Shown: positions 10,950 to 46,675 of the stretch, one piece after another
Layout: each line of letters starts with the position of its first letter
Numbering within the stretch: the stretch's first letter is position 1
Source of the DNA: Eriocheir sinensis
Taxonomy: Eukaryota; Arthropoda; Malacostraca; Decapoda; Varunidae
Direction of reading: 5' to 3'
Assembly: GCF_024679095.1 (NCBI RefSeq)
Contig: NW_026111816.1
Location: 222,501 to 286,500 of the forward strand
Length of the DNA stretch: 64,000 nt
The notes under the pieces: generated by a model
What the model was told of the DNA's origin: nothing
What the model saw: the letters and a program-made list of their open reading frames with translations, nothing else
Databases searched by the model: none
Translations under genes and position numbers: made by a program

Positions 10950-11760
10950 GTATGGTCTGTTTCATTCCGTGCGTCCACCAACACAGCGGCAATATTGATG
11001 GCTGCGTCAACTGCACATTTCAAGTCCGTGAATGCGTGAAAATCAACTGCTGTGATAGACATTGAAGCTTGTTTTTCAATAATATATTTGAATGTTTATG
11101 TACACAAAAACAACTCAGTTCCCGGCATTGATAAATTATAACCAAACACACAAGCAACACAGGAACAGACAAGCTTGCACCAAACAACACAGCCGCGTCA
11201 TTCTCCAATCATCTGTGGGTTTTATAATTCATTGATTGATGGCTTATTTCAAGTATATTTAACCACACCTGGCTCTGACCGTGCAAATAAAGGATATCTT
11301 AATAATTTCCTGCATGTAAATACTGATTAATAATTGAAATAACATGAAATAGTAAATAATAACTGTTGAATGCAATGCTTGGCTATTTAGAATATTAAGC
11401 TGCCCATGTTATTTACAAGCAAAACATCAACCTTCCTTAAATACAGACACTAGCAGAGTCGTGTGTCACTTCATGAGCCTGAATGAGATGAAGTATGGGT
11501 GTCTGGAAGGCTGTGAGTCGTTCCAGTATGATCGGACTACACTGTTTGATGTATCCAAGTTGTTCCTTCCTGTGCTGTGTGGTAGATTATCCATGAAAAT
11601 CTTCTGTTTGTGGTTCATATACAATGGTTTGAGGGTTTCATGTACACGCAAACACTCAAATACATCACTGAAAATATTAAGTTGATCTTCAGGCAATCAC
11701 GGACTCACAATCCACAGGTGACACATCCACGTTCACGAGTGGACAGACGGAACGAAACGG
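10950..11760. other. Gene-free spacer
   Basis: AT-rich unique-looking sequence without a supported coding frame. A weak inverted similarity ('catgtacacgcaaacactcaaat' type) occurs near 11085-11110 and 11638-11665. I see nothing else. Confidence 0.4.
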
Positions 11761-11766
11761 AGTATA

Positions 11767-11815
<49 letters not shown>

Positions 11816-12615
11816 GAGAAGAAGGAGGAGGAGAGCAAAACCACCACCATCACCACCACCACCATCATCATCACCATCACCACCATCATCATCACCATCA
11901 CCACCATCATCATCATTATCATACCATTTTGTTATGTATAAAATTAATATATTAAATAAATTCTTACTTTTATTCACTAACAAAGGAAGGGGAAGGGAAG
12001 GGAAGGGAAGGGAGGAGAAGGGAAGGGAAGGAAAGGGGAGGAAATGGAAGGGAAGGGAAGAGAATGGAAGGAAAGGGAAGGAAATAGGAAGGGAAGGGAA
12101 GGGAAGGGAAGGGAAGGAAAGGGAAGGAATGGGAGGGAAAGAAACGGGAAGGGAAAGGGAGGAAATAGGAAGGGAAGGGAAGGGAAGGGAAGGGAAGGAA
12201 AGGGGAGGAAAGGGAAGGAATGGGAGGGAAAGAAATGGGAAGGGAGGAAATAGGAAGGAAGGAAAGAAGGGAAGGGAAGGAAAGGGGAGGAAAGGGAAGG
12301 AATGGGAGGGAAAGAAATGGGAAGGGAAAGGGAGGATATAGGAAGGGAAGGGAAGGGAGGAGAAGGGAAGGGAAGGAAAAGGAAGGGAAGGAAAGAGAAA
12401 GTGAGGTAAGGTAAGGTTAGGTAAGGTAAGGAAAGGGGAAGAGAAGGAAGGGAAGGGAAGGGAAGGGAAGGGAAGGAAAGAGAAGGAAGGGAAGGGAAGG
12501 AAAATGGGAAAGGAAGGAAAAGGAAGAGAAAGGAGAGGAGGAGGAAAGAAAGAAGAGAAAGAAAAGGAGAAGGGAGAGGGAAGGAAAGGGAGGAGAAATG
12601 GCTCACAAAAAAAAA

Positions 12616-12667
<52 letters not shown>

Positions 12668-13070
12668 GACTTCTTAATATCTATCTATCTATCTGTATAA
12701 TTATCTATCACTAATGAGCACTGATGAAAGGGGAGGAGGAGGAGGAGGAGGAGGAGGAGGAGGAGGAGGAGGAGGGGATTGAAAGTATAAAGAAGAGAAA
12801 GAAAATAAGAGAAGAATGCAATGAAAGAGGGAAGAGGAGGAGGAGGAAGAAGAAGAGGAAAAGGAGGAGGAGGAGGAGGAAGAGGAGGAGGAGGAGAATA
12901 GAAGACAGAGGAGAAAAAGAACGAATGAGAAATAAAGAAGAAGAAGAAGAAGAAGAAGAAGAAGAAGAAGAAGAAGAAGAGGAGGAGGAAGAAGGTGGAG
13001 GAGGAAGAGGAGGAGGAGGAGGAGGAGGAGGAGGAAAAAAAAAAAAAAAACAGCAATAAGGCACAAAAGT

Positions 13071-13116
<46 letters not shown>

Positions 13117-14197
13117 CATGTACACATTTTGAACTCATGTATGTATCTATGTAGACATGGAAAAGGCGTACACAGGGATATGGCAGTGTGGCGCCGTACA
13201 CACACACGCACACACACACACACACACACAGTCATGTACGCATTTCAACTCCTAAAAACCCCTACACTGAATATGTACACACGGTTTTTACGCTCATGGG
13301 TTTTTACGCACACGGTCAACCTGAATTCTGGGGAGGTATGTACGCACACACGCACACACACACACACACACATACACCGATCCAGCCGCACATGAGGAAA
13401 CGCACATATGTTTGAGTGTGTGTGTGTGTGTGTGTGCGTGTGTGTGCGTTAAGGGTCAGGGGATTAGATATCACATTTTGTTTGTTTGTTTGTCACTGAG
13501 AATATTTTTTTTTTTTTAATTTTCCTTCATTTCTTTTCCTTTCTTTCTTTTTTTCTTTTTTCCCTCACGTCACTTTCCTTCCTTTCTTTGTTTTCCTTCT
13601 TTTCCTTCCTTCCTTCCTTTCTTTTCCTTCCTTCCTTCCTTTGTTTTCCTTCCTTCCTTCCTTTCTTTTCCTTCCTTCCTTTCTTTCTTTCCTTCCTTCC
13701 TTCCTTTTCCTTTCTTTTCCTGGGCAATAAGTTTACAGGAATACTTTTTCTTTTCCTTTCTTTTCCTTTTCTTTCCCTTCCTTTTCCTTCCCTTCTTTTC
13801 CTCTCTCTTTTTCCTCTCTTTCCTGTTTTTCATGTTTTTTAAGAGTTTACAGGAATGCACTTTTTCCCTCCTCCTTCCTTTCCTCTTTTCCTCCTTCTCC
13901 TTTTCTTTCCTCCTTTCTTTTGTATCTGGGAAATTATCAACCTCTCTCTCTCTCTCTCTCTCTTTTATTTTCTTCATTCATATAATTTATTTCACTTTCT
14001 TTCCCTTTCCTTCCTTCCTTCTCTCTTTCTTTCTTTCTTTCTTTCTTTCTTTCATCTTTCCTCCCTTCCTCCCTTTCTTCCTTCCTTCCTTCCTTCCTTC
14101 CTTCCTTCCTTCCTTCCTTCCTTCCTTCCTTACTTCCTTTCTTCCTTCCTTTCTTCCTTCAATTCAATGTTCGCACCTTTTACAATACACAAGGTCG

Positions 14198-14250
<53 letters not shown>

Positions 14251-14600
14251 CCGTTTCTCACCGCCAATAACAACAACAACAACAACAACAATGATTTTAA
14301 TAGCAGTGGGGCAGCTCATCAGTTTCCGTTGATTTTCCGCTAAATTTTTCAACTTGGCGACAGTCTCTCTCTCGCTCCTCCTCATCCACTTCTCCACATA
14401 AAGGAAGAGAGAGAATGTGGAGTCGCTGTCTCTCCCCCCCCCCCCCCCCTCTCTCTCTCTCTCTCGCTCTCTTTTTCTCTCCTAAACTTAACTAATTTTT
14501 TGTATATATATAAAGAGAGAGAGAGAGAGAGAGAGAGTGGGGAGCAAAGGGAGGCTATCATAACTCCCCCCTGCCCCCCCCTATAGTAACATCACCCCCC

Positions 14601-14639
<39 letters not shown>

Positions 14640-15120
14640 ACACCACTCCACAATAGTTCATCACCACTACGGAGTTTCATCATCATTTCGTCTAAAGGTT
14701 TTTCATCACCAATATTTTTCACTTCCGTTCCTTTCTTTCTCTCCTTTTCCTTCGTTTTCTTTCTTTCTCTTCCTTCTTTCTCTCGACGGCACTGTTTTTC
14801 ACTTCCATTCCTTCCTTCCTTCCTTCCTTTTCACTTTCCTTCCTTCCTTCCTTCTTTTCCACTCTTTCTTTCCTTCCTTCCTTCCTTCCTTTCCTCTCTC
14901 TCTCTTCTCTCATCCAATCCTTTCTTTCTTGTCTATTCCTTCCTTCCTTCCTTCCTTCCTTTCTTTGTTCCTTCCTGTCCTCCCTCCCTCCTTCCTTCCT
15001 TCTCCCTCTCTTTCTCTCTCTCATCGAATCCTTCCCTTCCTTCCTTTCCTCCCTCCTTCCTTCCTTCCGTCCTTTCCTCTCTCTCTCTCTTCTCTCAACC
15101 AATCCTTCCCTTCCTTCTAT
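11767..15120. repeat. Field of simple-sequence repeats downstream of the USP36-like gene
   Basis: In order: (AAT)n 11771-11812; (CAC/CAT)n 11840-11920; (GGGAA)n 11985-12600; (AAT)n 12617-12666; (GGA)n 12735-12773; (GGA/GAA)n 12830-13034; (GA)n 13072-13112; (CA)n 13199-13230 and 13347-13372; (GT)n 13418-13449; (CCTT/CTTT)n 13516-14160; (CA)n 14199-14246; (AAC)n 14267-14290; C-run and (CT)n 14437-14465; (GA)n 14514-14536; (CA)n 14602-14634; (CCTT)n 14720-15120. No gene is supported. Confidence 0.9.
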
Positions 15121-15168
15121 CTCCTTCCCTCAACTCCACATCAACTCCACCTCAACACCACTCCACAA

Positions 15169-29531
<14,363 letters not shown>

Positions 29532-29565
29532 CACACACGCACCTGGAAACATGGGAGTCACTGAT

Positions 29566-29850
29566 AATTAACCCCTCCAACACAAGGACGTATATAAATC
29601 ACCCTTGCGTGCCCCGTACCATATCCGAAGGCGTGCATACTGCGTCCTGGCTCGCTTTAGCCAATATACGAGTTATTTAATCTCTATATTCATGATTACA
29701 TCTCAAAATTATCAATCAATTTATGTTCCTTTATGTGCGCCATTTAATTCTGCATGTTTTCATATATAGTACATGATGATTATGTTGAGTTTATGGCGGA
29801 AAACTTGTTATATTCATGTAATTCATATATTTTTTTCTGATGTGGGCGAT
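29566..29850. mobile_element. TTAA-type MITE (family 2), inverted copy
   Basis: Starts ttaacccctccaacacaagg. The stretch 29690-29845 is the inverse of the 'ataacaagttttcagccat...atgtattatatataaaaaca' segment at 46760-46830. No coding capacity. 29851-30188 shows nothing supported. Confidence 0.45.
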
Positions 29851-30188
29851 GAACATGATGCCAGCGCCGGAAATTGAACGGCGCGCGTAACTATCTCTCT
29901 GTCGATGATAAGTGACTAACTACCACCTCTTTTGCCCCTTAGACGACTCCATGCTAAAAACAGTCTACAGTTCCTGCCTACACATCATGGCGTCTGCAGA
30001 GCGATTATATTCCCTCAGACTATCTCTTTTTGCGGCCTTCCTTTAGTTTCTGCGCCTTGTGTGCGTGCTGAGCGTAGTCTTGACACCTCCACTGACTTAC
30101 CTGATGTCCTGGATGAACCAATATCTTGTTCACAGGAGCGTTCAGAGGAGTGGGGAGTGAAAGTTGTACATTTTTAGGAATCATGGAA

Positions 30189-31330
30189 TTCCAGCCAAAC
30201 GGTCAGTCCAAATCATAATCTGATCTCACAGTGGAGTTACAGATGATTCCCTACAACTTTTATTCAATGGGATTCGTTCCAGAATGAAAAACTACAAAAA
30301 ATATATTTTCGAGTTTCACTGCAACTTTGGCTTTCTGTAAGCAGTAAATTTCCAGGTAAAAGATCATAAACTATATTTTTCAGACTCCGCCGTGATAAAT
30401 TGAGCGACTTTTCTTCAACAAGTTTTCCTGTTCGTCGCACCAGTAAAAACTTGAAATTCCAGCCAAACGGTCTGTCCAAATCATTATCTGATCCCACAGT
30501 TGAGTTATACGGACGATTTTCTACAACTATTATTCAATAAGATAAATTCCAGAATGAACAAAACTACAAAAATTTACCAAAACTATTTATTGAGTTTCAC
30601 CACAAATATGGCTCTCTGTAGGCAGGAAATTTCCAGGTAAAAGATTATAAACTACATATTTCAAACTCCATCGTGATAAAATGAGGAACTTTTCTTCAAC
30701 AAGTTTTCCTGTACGTCGCACCAGTAAAGACTTGTAATTCCAGCCAAACGGTCAGTCCAAATCATTATCTGATCCCACAGTTAAGTTATATGGATGATTT
30801 TCTACAACTATTATTCAGTAAGATTAATTCCAGAATGAAAAAAACTACAAAAATTTACCAAAACTATTTGAGTTTCACCACAAATATGGCTCTCTGTACG
30901 CAGTAAATTTCCAGGTAAAAGATTATAAACTACATTTTTCAGACTCCACCGTGATAAATTGAGCAACTTTTCTTCAACAAGTTTTCCTGTACGTCGCACC
31001 AGTAAAAACTTGTAATTCCAGCCAAACGGTCAGTCCAAATCATAATCTGATCCCACAGTTGAGTTATACGGACGATTTTCTACAACTATTATTCAATAAG
31101 ATAAATTCCAGAATGAAAAAAAAATAAAAATTTACCAAATATATTTACTGAGTTTCACCACAAATATGGCTCTCTGTGGGCAGTAAATTTCCTCATCAAA
31201 GATTATAAACTATATTTTTCAGACTCCACCGTGATAAAATGAGCGACTTTTCTTCAATAATATTTTCTGGACATCGCACCAGTAAAAAGTTGGAATTTTT
31301 CGGGAATCATGGAATTCCAGCCAAATGCGA
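30189..31330. repeat. Tandem repeat, about 278-bp unit, four copies plus a partial
   Basis: The unit starts 'ttccagccaaacggtcagtc' at 30189, 30457, 30738 and 31016, with a partial at 31313. Spacings are 268, 281 and 278 bp. AT-rich, noncoding. Confidence 0.85.
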
Positions 31331-31439
31331 AAACCTAGAAACGGATTTTACAGCAGCACAGCCGGAACATTTTCTATATAACATCTTTTATGACTTTTTC
31401 TCAGTTTCAAAGTGTATTTTTCGCTTACTTTTGGGTCAC

Positions 31440-32200
31440 GGGCATAAAGTTATCCCCCCATGGCTTAACCTTCCCCTGGGACCAGACAGCACATGGATAT
31501 ATCATCACAGGGCCCCATATTCCCCCAGTGCCCTAAATATGTGGTTTTTATCTATTAATATTGCCCTGGGGGTTTATAGAGGGGTACAAGGTCATCCCCC
31601 CATGGGTTAACCTTCCCCCAGGGTCAGACAGCACCCAGAAACACAGCCTCATATTCCACCAGTGGCCTAGATATGTGGTTTTTATCTATTAATATTGGCC
31701 TGGGGGTTTATAGAGGGGTACAAGGTCATCCCCCCATGGGTTAACCTTCCCCCAGGGTCAGACAGCACCCAAAAATACAGCCTCACATACCCCCAGTGGC
31801 CTAAATATGTGGGTTTTATCTATTATTATTGGCCTCAATGTTAATTAATTGGTACAAGGTCATTCCCCCATGGGTTAAATTTCCCCCAGGGTCAAAAACC
31901 ACCCAAAACACAGCCTAATATTCCCCTATTGGCCTAAATATGTGGTTTTTATCTATCATTATTATCCTCGCATATAATAAATGGCCACAAGGTTATTCCC
32001 CCGTGTGAACCTTCCCCGGGGACCCAAAACCTGACCTCGGGGGTGTGTGTTTACCCCGTTTCCTACGTACCATATTCCCCCAGGGGTCTAATTATGTGTT
32101 TTCCTGCATTAATACTGGCTTGTGAGTTAATAGATATATAAAAGGTCATTCCCCCGGGTCACCCTTCCCCTGGGACCGCAAAAACGTGGGCCATGGGAGA
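31440..32200. repeat. Tandem repeat, about 125-bp unit, five to six decaying copies
   Basis: The unit contains 'cccccatgggttaaccttcc' + 'cccagggtcagacagcaccc' + 'aaatatgtggtttttatcta'. Copies become more divergent towards 32200. Noncoding. 32210-32460 is GC-rich and unassigned. Confidence 0.8.
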
Positions 32201-32461
32201 CACTGCCATTCCTCAGGGGAGTGGATTTTCCCTTTTTCTCCCGCCCCCCCGCCGCCCCCAGCCGTCCCCCGCCGCCTGTATCTTCCCCTGTGGCTCACCA
32301 TTTATGCTGCAAGGTGTGGTAATGGCGGCGGCCCCGGTGGTAGGTAATAAATGGAGAAAAATGTAAAAAAGTCTCCTGGCGTGGCGGCGACCAGCGGCGT
32401 AAACACGGGGCTGCTGTCTGGGGCGGTGCAGCGTTGCCAATCCTCGTCCCGCTAACTGTAG

Positions 32462-33350
32462 CAAAATATCGGTATAGGCATTATCGGCCATTATTTGCAG
32501 TATCGGTATCGGTATTGGTGTTATCGGTCATTATTTGTGGTATCGGTATTGGTATTATGTCGATCGGTCATTATTTGTAGTATCGGTATCGGCCGGTATT
32601 GGCATAATTATCGGTCATTATATAATTAGTATAGTCCCAGTATCGGTATTAGTATTATCGTTCATTATTTGTAGTATCAGTATCGGTATTGTCATATTAT
32701 CGGTCATTAATTATTTGTAGTAGTTATATATATCGTATCGGTATTGGTATTATCGTTCATTATTTGAAGTATCAGTATCGGTATTGTCATATTATCGGTC
32801 ATTAAATCATATCAGTATATTGGCATTATCGGTCATTAAGGTTGTAGTATATATCGATCGGTATCGGCATTTTAATTCGGCCTTTATTTGTAGTATATCG
32901 GTATCCGCATTATCGGCAATTATGTGTAATATCGGTATCGGCACTAATACTATCGACCATTATAATTATGTGAAGGCTAATACCGGTATATCGGCATTGT
33001 ACCCTATCGGTCATATGTAGAACGTAGCGATATCGGTATTTTCGGCCATTATTTTTTAGTATTGGTATCGGCAAGGTGGAAATATGGCCGATACGCCGAT
33101 ATACTTTTCTAGCTTATTATGTAACCAAAATAAAAAGTATCAGTATATCGGGTAAAAAGTGAATATCGGTATATCGGTATCAGCAAAATATATATATTGT
33201 CCATTGCTAGTATCGGAGTATCGGTATCGGATGAAAAGTGGATATCAGGGTATCGGTCAAATATATCGAAGTATCCCCTAAAATTGAGGTATCGGCAAAA
33301 TATATCGGTTATATGCTAGTATCGGATTATCGGTATCGTTATCGGCTACC
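32462..33350. repeat. TATCGG-rich degenerate repeat region
   Basis: About 890 bp saturated with tatcggtatcggcattatcg-like units of irregular spacing. The motif recalls the subterminal CGATTAATCGG repeats of the hAT-type element at 784-1889, but no terminal repeats or target duplication are seen. 33351-33800 is unassigned. Confidence 0.6.
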
Positions 33351-33799
33351 TGTACCATCACTTATGTATGAATATCTGTTTTGGGAAGATTAAAAAAAAA
33401 TATTTGAAGGGATACGAAAAAAAATAAGCTGGCGGAATCCATGAAAAGTAGCGCAAAGTGGGCCGCCATATTTAAAACTCCCTTATTATTGCCTTATTAC
33501 TGTCCACAGGTGTCAAAATAAGCACTCTGAAGGTACATAGGCGTCGTGTGTACCTGTATATCATGTACCTGTGGGTTGAAATAAATAAAAAGCTTTCTGA
33601 CCATATTTAGCGGAAGCAGATTTGTATGGTACACGCTGCGCCTCCCCATACGAGAGTGGGTCAAGCGTTTATTACAACTACGGCGCTTTTTATATATTTT
33701 CTACGCTTTTAAATGTAATAAATGCAATGAAAATATATTAACTTCGAAGGCGTGATGTTTCTAATTCTAGCAGTTATATTTTTTTCAATATTTCGGCCC

Positions 33800-35965
33800 C
33801 AATGCACATATTTGACAAGGCTTTCATGGGAGTTTTGGGCATTTCCAGGGGTAGTTTTATGACCCCGGTGGTATTTTGACCCTTCCTCTGTACCATAAAC
33901 TTAAAAAAGACTAATTAGGACTCAATTGATATATAATTTATGGCCTTTGGGAATAGTTCGGCTCCAAAGCACGTTTTTAACAAGGCTTTCATGGGAGTTT
34001 TGGGCATTTCCAGGGGTAGTTTTATGACCCCGGTGGTATTTTGACCCTTCTTCTGTACCATGAGCCTAAAAAAACACTCCTTATGACCCGACTTATATAT
34101 CTTTTTAGGCCGTTACATACATTTCGGCTCCCTAGCACATATTTAACAAGGCTTTCAGAGGAGTTTTGGGCATTTCCAGGGGTAGTTTTATGACCCCGGT
34201 GGTATTTTGACCCTTCCTCTGTACCATGAGCCTAAAAAAACACTCCTTATGACCCGACTTATATATCTTTTTAGGCCGTTACATACATTTCGGCTCCCTT
34301 TCAGAGGAGTTTTGGGCATTTACATGGGGTTGTTTTATGACCCCGGTGGTATTTTGACCCTTCCTCTGTACCATGAACCTAAAAAACACTCATTATTATA
34401 GGTCTTTACAAACATTTCGGCTCCCTAGCACATATTTAACAAGGCTTTCAGAGGAGTTTTGGGCATTTCCAGGGGTAGTTTTATGACCCCGGTGGTATTT
34501 TGACCCTTCCTCTGTACCATGAACCTAAAAAACACTCATTATTATAGGTCTTTACAAACATTTCGGCTCCCTAGCACATATTTGACAAGGCTTTCATGGG
34601 AGTTTTGGGCATTTCCAGGGGTAGTTTTATGACCCCGGTGGTATTTTGACCCTTCCTCTGTACCATGAGCCTAAAAAAAACTCATTAAAACCCGACAGAT
34701 ATATCATTTTACGCCATTACATACATTTCGGCTCCTAGCACATATATAACAAGGCTTTCAGAGGAGTTTTGGGCATTTCCAGGGGTAGTTTTATGACCCC
34801 GGTGGTATTTTGACCCTTCCTCTGTACCATAAACTTAAAAAAGACTAATTAGGACTCAACTGAAATACAATTTATGGCCTTTGGGAATAGTTCGGCTCCA
34901 AAGCACGTTTTTAACAAGGCTTTCATGGGAGTTTTGGGCATTTCCAGGGGTAGTTTTATGACCCCGGTGGTATTTTGACCCTTCCTCTGTACCATGAAAC
35001 TAAAAAACACTCATTATTATAGGTCTTTACAAACATTTCGGCTCTAAGCACTTATCTGACAAGGCTTTCATGGGAGTTTTGGGCATTTCCAGGGGTAGTT
35101 TTATGACCCCGGTGGTATTTTGACCCTTCCTCTGTACCATAAACTTAAAAAAGACTAATTAGGACTCAATTGATATATAATTTATGGCCTTTGGGAATAG
35201 TTCGGCTCCAAAGCACGTTTTTAACAAGGCTTTCATGGGAGTTTTGGGCATTTCCAGGGGTAATTTTATGACCCCGGTGGTATTTTGACCCTTCCTCTGT
35301 ACCATGAGCCTAAAAAAAACTCATTAAAACCCGACAGATATATCATTTTACGCCATTACATACATTTCGGCTCCCTAGCACATATTTAACAAGGCTTTCA
35401 GAGGAGTTTTGGGCATTTTCAGGGGTAGTTTTATGACCCCGGTGGTATTTTGACCCTTCCTCTGTACCATAAACTTAAAAAAGACTAATTAGGACTCAAT
35501 TGATATATAATTTATGGCCTTTGGGAATAGTTCGGCTCCAAAGCACGTTTTTAACAAGGCTTTCATGGGAGTTTTGGGCATTTCCAGGGGTAGTTTTATG
35601 ACCCCGGTGGTACTTTGACCCTTCCTCTGTACCATGAGCCTAAAAAAAACTCATTAAAACCCGACAGATATATCATTTTACGCCATTACATTCATTTCGG
35701 CTCCCTAACACATATTTAACAAGGCTTTCAGAGGAGTTTTGGGCATTTCCAGGGGTAGTTTTATGACCCCGGTGGTATTTTGACCCTTCCTCTGTACCAT
35801 AAACTTAAAAAAGACTAATTAGAACTCAACTGATATATAATTTATGGCCTTTGGGAATAGTTCGGCTCCAAAGCACGTTTTTATGGGAGTTTTGGGCATT
35901 TCCAGGGGTAGTTTTATGACCCCGGTGGTACTTTGACCCTTCCTCTGTACCATGAGCCTAAAAAA
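33800..35965. repeat. Satellite array, about 155-bp unit, some 14 copies
   Basis: The core 'gttttgggcatttccagggg' + 'tagttttatgaccccggtgg' recurs about every 145-170 bp. It is joined by two alternating spacer types ('ttatggcctttgggaatagt' and 'catttcggctccctagcaca'), so a higher-order pattern is present. Three inverted copies lie at 44140-44450. Confidence 0.88.
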
Positions 35966-36212
35966 TGCCCGACTGATATCATTTTCGGCTTTAAATTGGA
36001 TATACTTAATGAAAACATGACTGCTAAGAAGCTCATACAAGGGAATTTACAAGCTCAGGATCGCGAATCACCACACCGGGAATTTTTTTTACTGCAATGC
36101 ATCGTAAATATATTAATAAATCATGAAATAGAGGCGGCTCGACAAGGTGACGTTAAAAATATCGAACTCTTGCTTTCCTTCACGGGTCTTGGTCTTGGCC
36201 AGGCTTAACTTG

Positions 36213-36400
36213 CAACGTTGCCAGATTGTCGTACTCAGCATCATGTGTTTCCCGATTTCCGACCCAAAAACTGCCTCTTTGACCCCAATAACTGCCTTTA
36301 TAAATAGATATCGGTAAAAGAGTTAATTATTGGTGTTTTTTTGCAATAGCTATAGCAGAAACCGGTAAATACGTGGCTCTGAGTACGATAATATGGCCGG
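36213..36400. mobile_element. Small inverted-repeat element (GCCAGATTGTCGTACTC family), copy 3
   Basis: Left end caacgttgccagattgtcg, right end the inverse of ggccatattatcgtactcag. The interior resembles copies 4 and 5. 36401-36735 is unassigned. Confidence 0.6.
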
Positions 36401-36735
36401 TCAAGGATATGCCGGCTTACATAACTATGCAAATATATTCGAGGGATGGATTGATTAACGTTATAGCTACATGAAATAGACACATAACACCCCAATTCGC
36501 CTGTTTAAAAAGCCTCTCGTAGAAATTGCTGGGATTTTCATGTTTTGTGACTATATAATTTTACCCGAGCTCTACATCTTCAACTGGGAAAACTACCCAT
36601 GAAAACCAGCTCAATCTTCTCTATGGCCTTGAAAAATAGTCTTAACGGGTGCCTGAAATGAATAAAAATATGGACAATTGATTTTCGGCATCAGCAGCTG
36701 TTCCCGGCAACACATATTTTTCGGCAACTTCCTCC

Positions 36736-37402
36736 TCCTCTTCTTCTTCTTGAGCTGTAACGCTTTGTATCGATTCTTAGGTCCTCTTCCTCTCGGTCCT
36801 CTTTTCTCATTATTCACACACTTTCCTTTCCGGTAACTTAAATTCGTGCAAAGTTTCCCTAATGTTCCAGCATAAAGTTTCCCCTAAGTTCCGCTGTTGC
36901 CAGATTATCGTACTCAGAGCCTCGTATTTACGGTTTCTGAGCTATATTTATTGCCCCAAAACACCAATAATTAACTATTTTACCGATATATATTTATAAA
37001 GACAGTTATTAGGGTCGAGGAGGCAGTTTTGGGGTCGGAAATCGGAAGCCGAGTACGACAATCTGGCTGTTCCTCTTCTTCTATGTATCGCTTCTTGGGT
37101 CCTCCTCCTCTCGATCCTCTCTTATTATTATTCACACACTTTCCTTTCCGGTAACTTATATTCGTGCACAATTTCCCCAATGTTCCGGCATAAAGTTTCC
37201 CCGAAGTTCCACTGGTGCCAGATCATCGTACTCAGAGCCTCGTAATTACGGTTTCTAAGCCATAGATATTACCAAAAAGCACCAATAATTAACTACTTTA
37301 CCGATATCTATTTATAAAGGCAGTTATTGGGGTCGAGGAAGCAGTTTTTGGGTCGGAAATCGGCAAAAATATGAGGCTGAATACGGCAATCTGGCAACGT
37401 TG
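36736..37402. mobile_element. Tandem duplication containing MITE copies 4 (36899-37069) and 5 (37213-37402)
   Basis: Two units of about 330 bp each consist of a spacer ('tgtatcgcttcttgggtcct', 'cacactttcctttccggtaa') plus one inverted-repeat element ending gccagattgtcgtactc. Copy 5 ends '..ctggcaacgttg' immediately before the ATG at 37403 of the MADF gene, so that gene's 5' leader would be transposon-derived. Confidence 0.65.
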
Positions 37403-45385
<7,983 letters not shown>

Positions 45386-45448
45386 GCCTGGATGCCATGT
45401 CTAGACGGGGTAGGAAGGAAGTATTTTTTCGTGCATTCTATGTTTGCA

Positions 45449-45815
45449 TTAACCCAGTGGTAGCTGCGGGGACCATGTTTCTTAATGGTCCCTCTAAGCG
45501 AGAAAAATGAGAAAAAAATCATCACTCACACAAACCATTTCATAATATATATCAAAGCATTTGTGATCGGTTTATGCATCATCTATTTTGGGGGGTTTAT
45601 ATCGTGGCACAAATTTGGCCCATCGCTGCTACACGGTAAAGCCACAAATTTGGCCCGTCGCTGCTACACGGTAAAGCCACAAATTTGGCCCGTCGCTGCT
45701 ACACGGTAAAGCCACAAATTTGGCCCGTCGCTGCTACACGGTAAAGCCACAAATTTGGCCCGTCGCTGCTACACGGTAAAGCCACAAATTGGGTCCGTCG
45801 CTGCTACACGGTTAA
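45449..45815. mobile_element. piggyBac-type MITE with 35-bp units
   Basis: TTAA at both ends. The left arm matches 21220-21370 ('cttaatggtccctctaagcg'), followed by six 35-bp 'ggcccgtcgctgctacacgg' units. Confidence 0.8.
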
Positions 45816-45963
45816 CAATAAAATGTAGTCTCTGTTCATATATTATTACCACAGATGTAAGTTTAGATGTACTTTATTTCACCTGGTGAGTGCAAATTAC
45901 CTGTAAGAACTAGAGAGAAGCTGAAATATGGAGTTAGGAAAATATTTAGACTATTCATTTGTT

Positions 45964-46211
45964 TTAACCCGGTAGCAGCGACGGGCCAAATTTGTGGCTT
46001 CACCGTGTACCAGCGACGGGCCAAATTTGTGGCTTTACCGTGTAGCAGCGACGGGCCAGATTTGTGGCTTTACCGTGTAGCAGCGACGGGCCAAATTTGT
46101 GGCTTTACCGTGTAGCAGCGACGGGCCAGACTTGTGCCGTGATATAAACCCCAAAAATAGATGATACATAATCTGATCATCACATTTGGCCCGTCGCTGC
46201 TACCGGGTTAA
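45964..46211. mobile_element. piggyBac-type MITE, inverted orientation
   Basis: TTAA at both ends. Starts CCCGGTAGCAGCGACGGG and ends with its inverse. Five 35-bp units run in the opposite sense to the element at 45449. Confidence 0.82.
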
Positions 46212-46530
46212 AGGAAGGGAAAGAAGACAAAGGAAGGAAATGGGAGGAAAAAGTAGAGGAAAAAATTGCATTCCCATAAATTTTTTCCCCCAGAACAAGA
46301 GAGGAAATAATAAAATAAAGGAAGGAAAGGAATGGGAAAGAAAATGGGGAAAAAATGATTGAGTTCCTGTGAACTTATTACCCGAAAACAGGAAAGGAAG
46401 TAAGGAAAAACATTAAGGAAAATAAAACAATTCTTGGGTGATATTGTCGTGTGTGCAGAAAAACAGAGCCAACAAACGGACTCTTGGTGACAAACAAAAT
46501 GTGATATCTGATGCCTTGACCCCTAGTACA

Positions 46531-46672
46531 CACACACACACACACACACACACAAAGTACAGTTTTCCATACACAAAATGGAATGAACAAAGACACTGTT
46601 GATGCGGGCAGTGTCCATATCATGAAGGAAAAGTTGGACAAATATAGACTGGGAGACAGGACTGACCCAGCT
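46531..46672. mobile_element. (CA)n run and LINE 3'-end remnant
   Basis: 46556-46672 contains 'atgaaggaaaagttggacaa' + 'atatagactgggaga', the LINE tail motif (KEKLDKYR) also seen at 28150. A (CA)n run at 46531-46554 adjoins it. Confidence 0.5.
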
Positions 46673-46675
46673 TAA

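Noticed and set aside
32213..32491. A 92-residue minus-strand frame in GC-rich sequence
   Set aside because: No recognisable domain, no splice partners, and it lies between two tandem-repeat fields.
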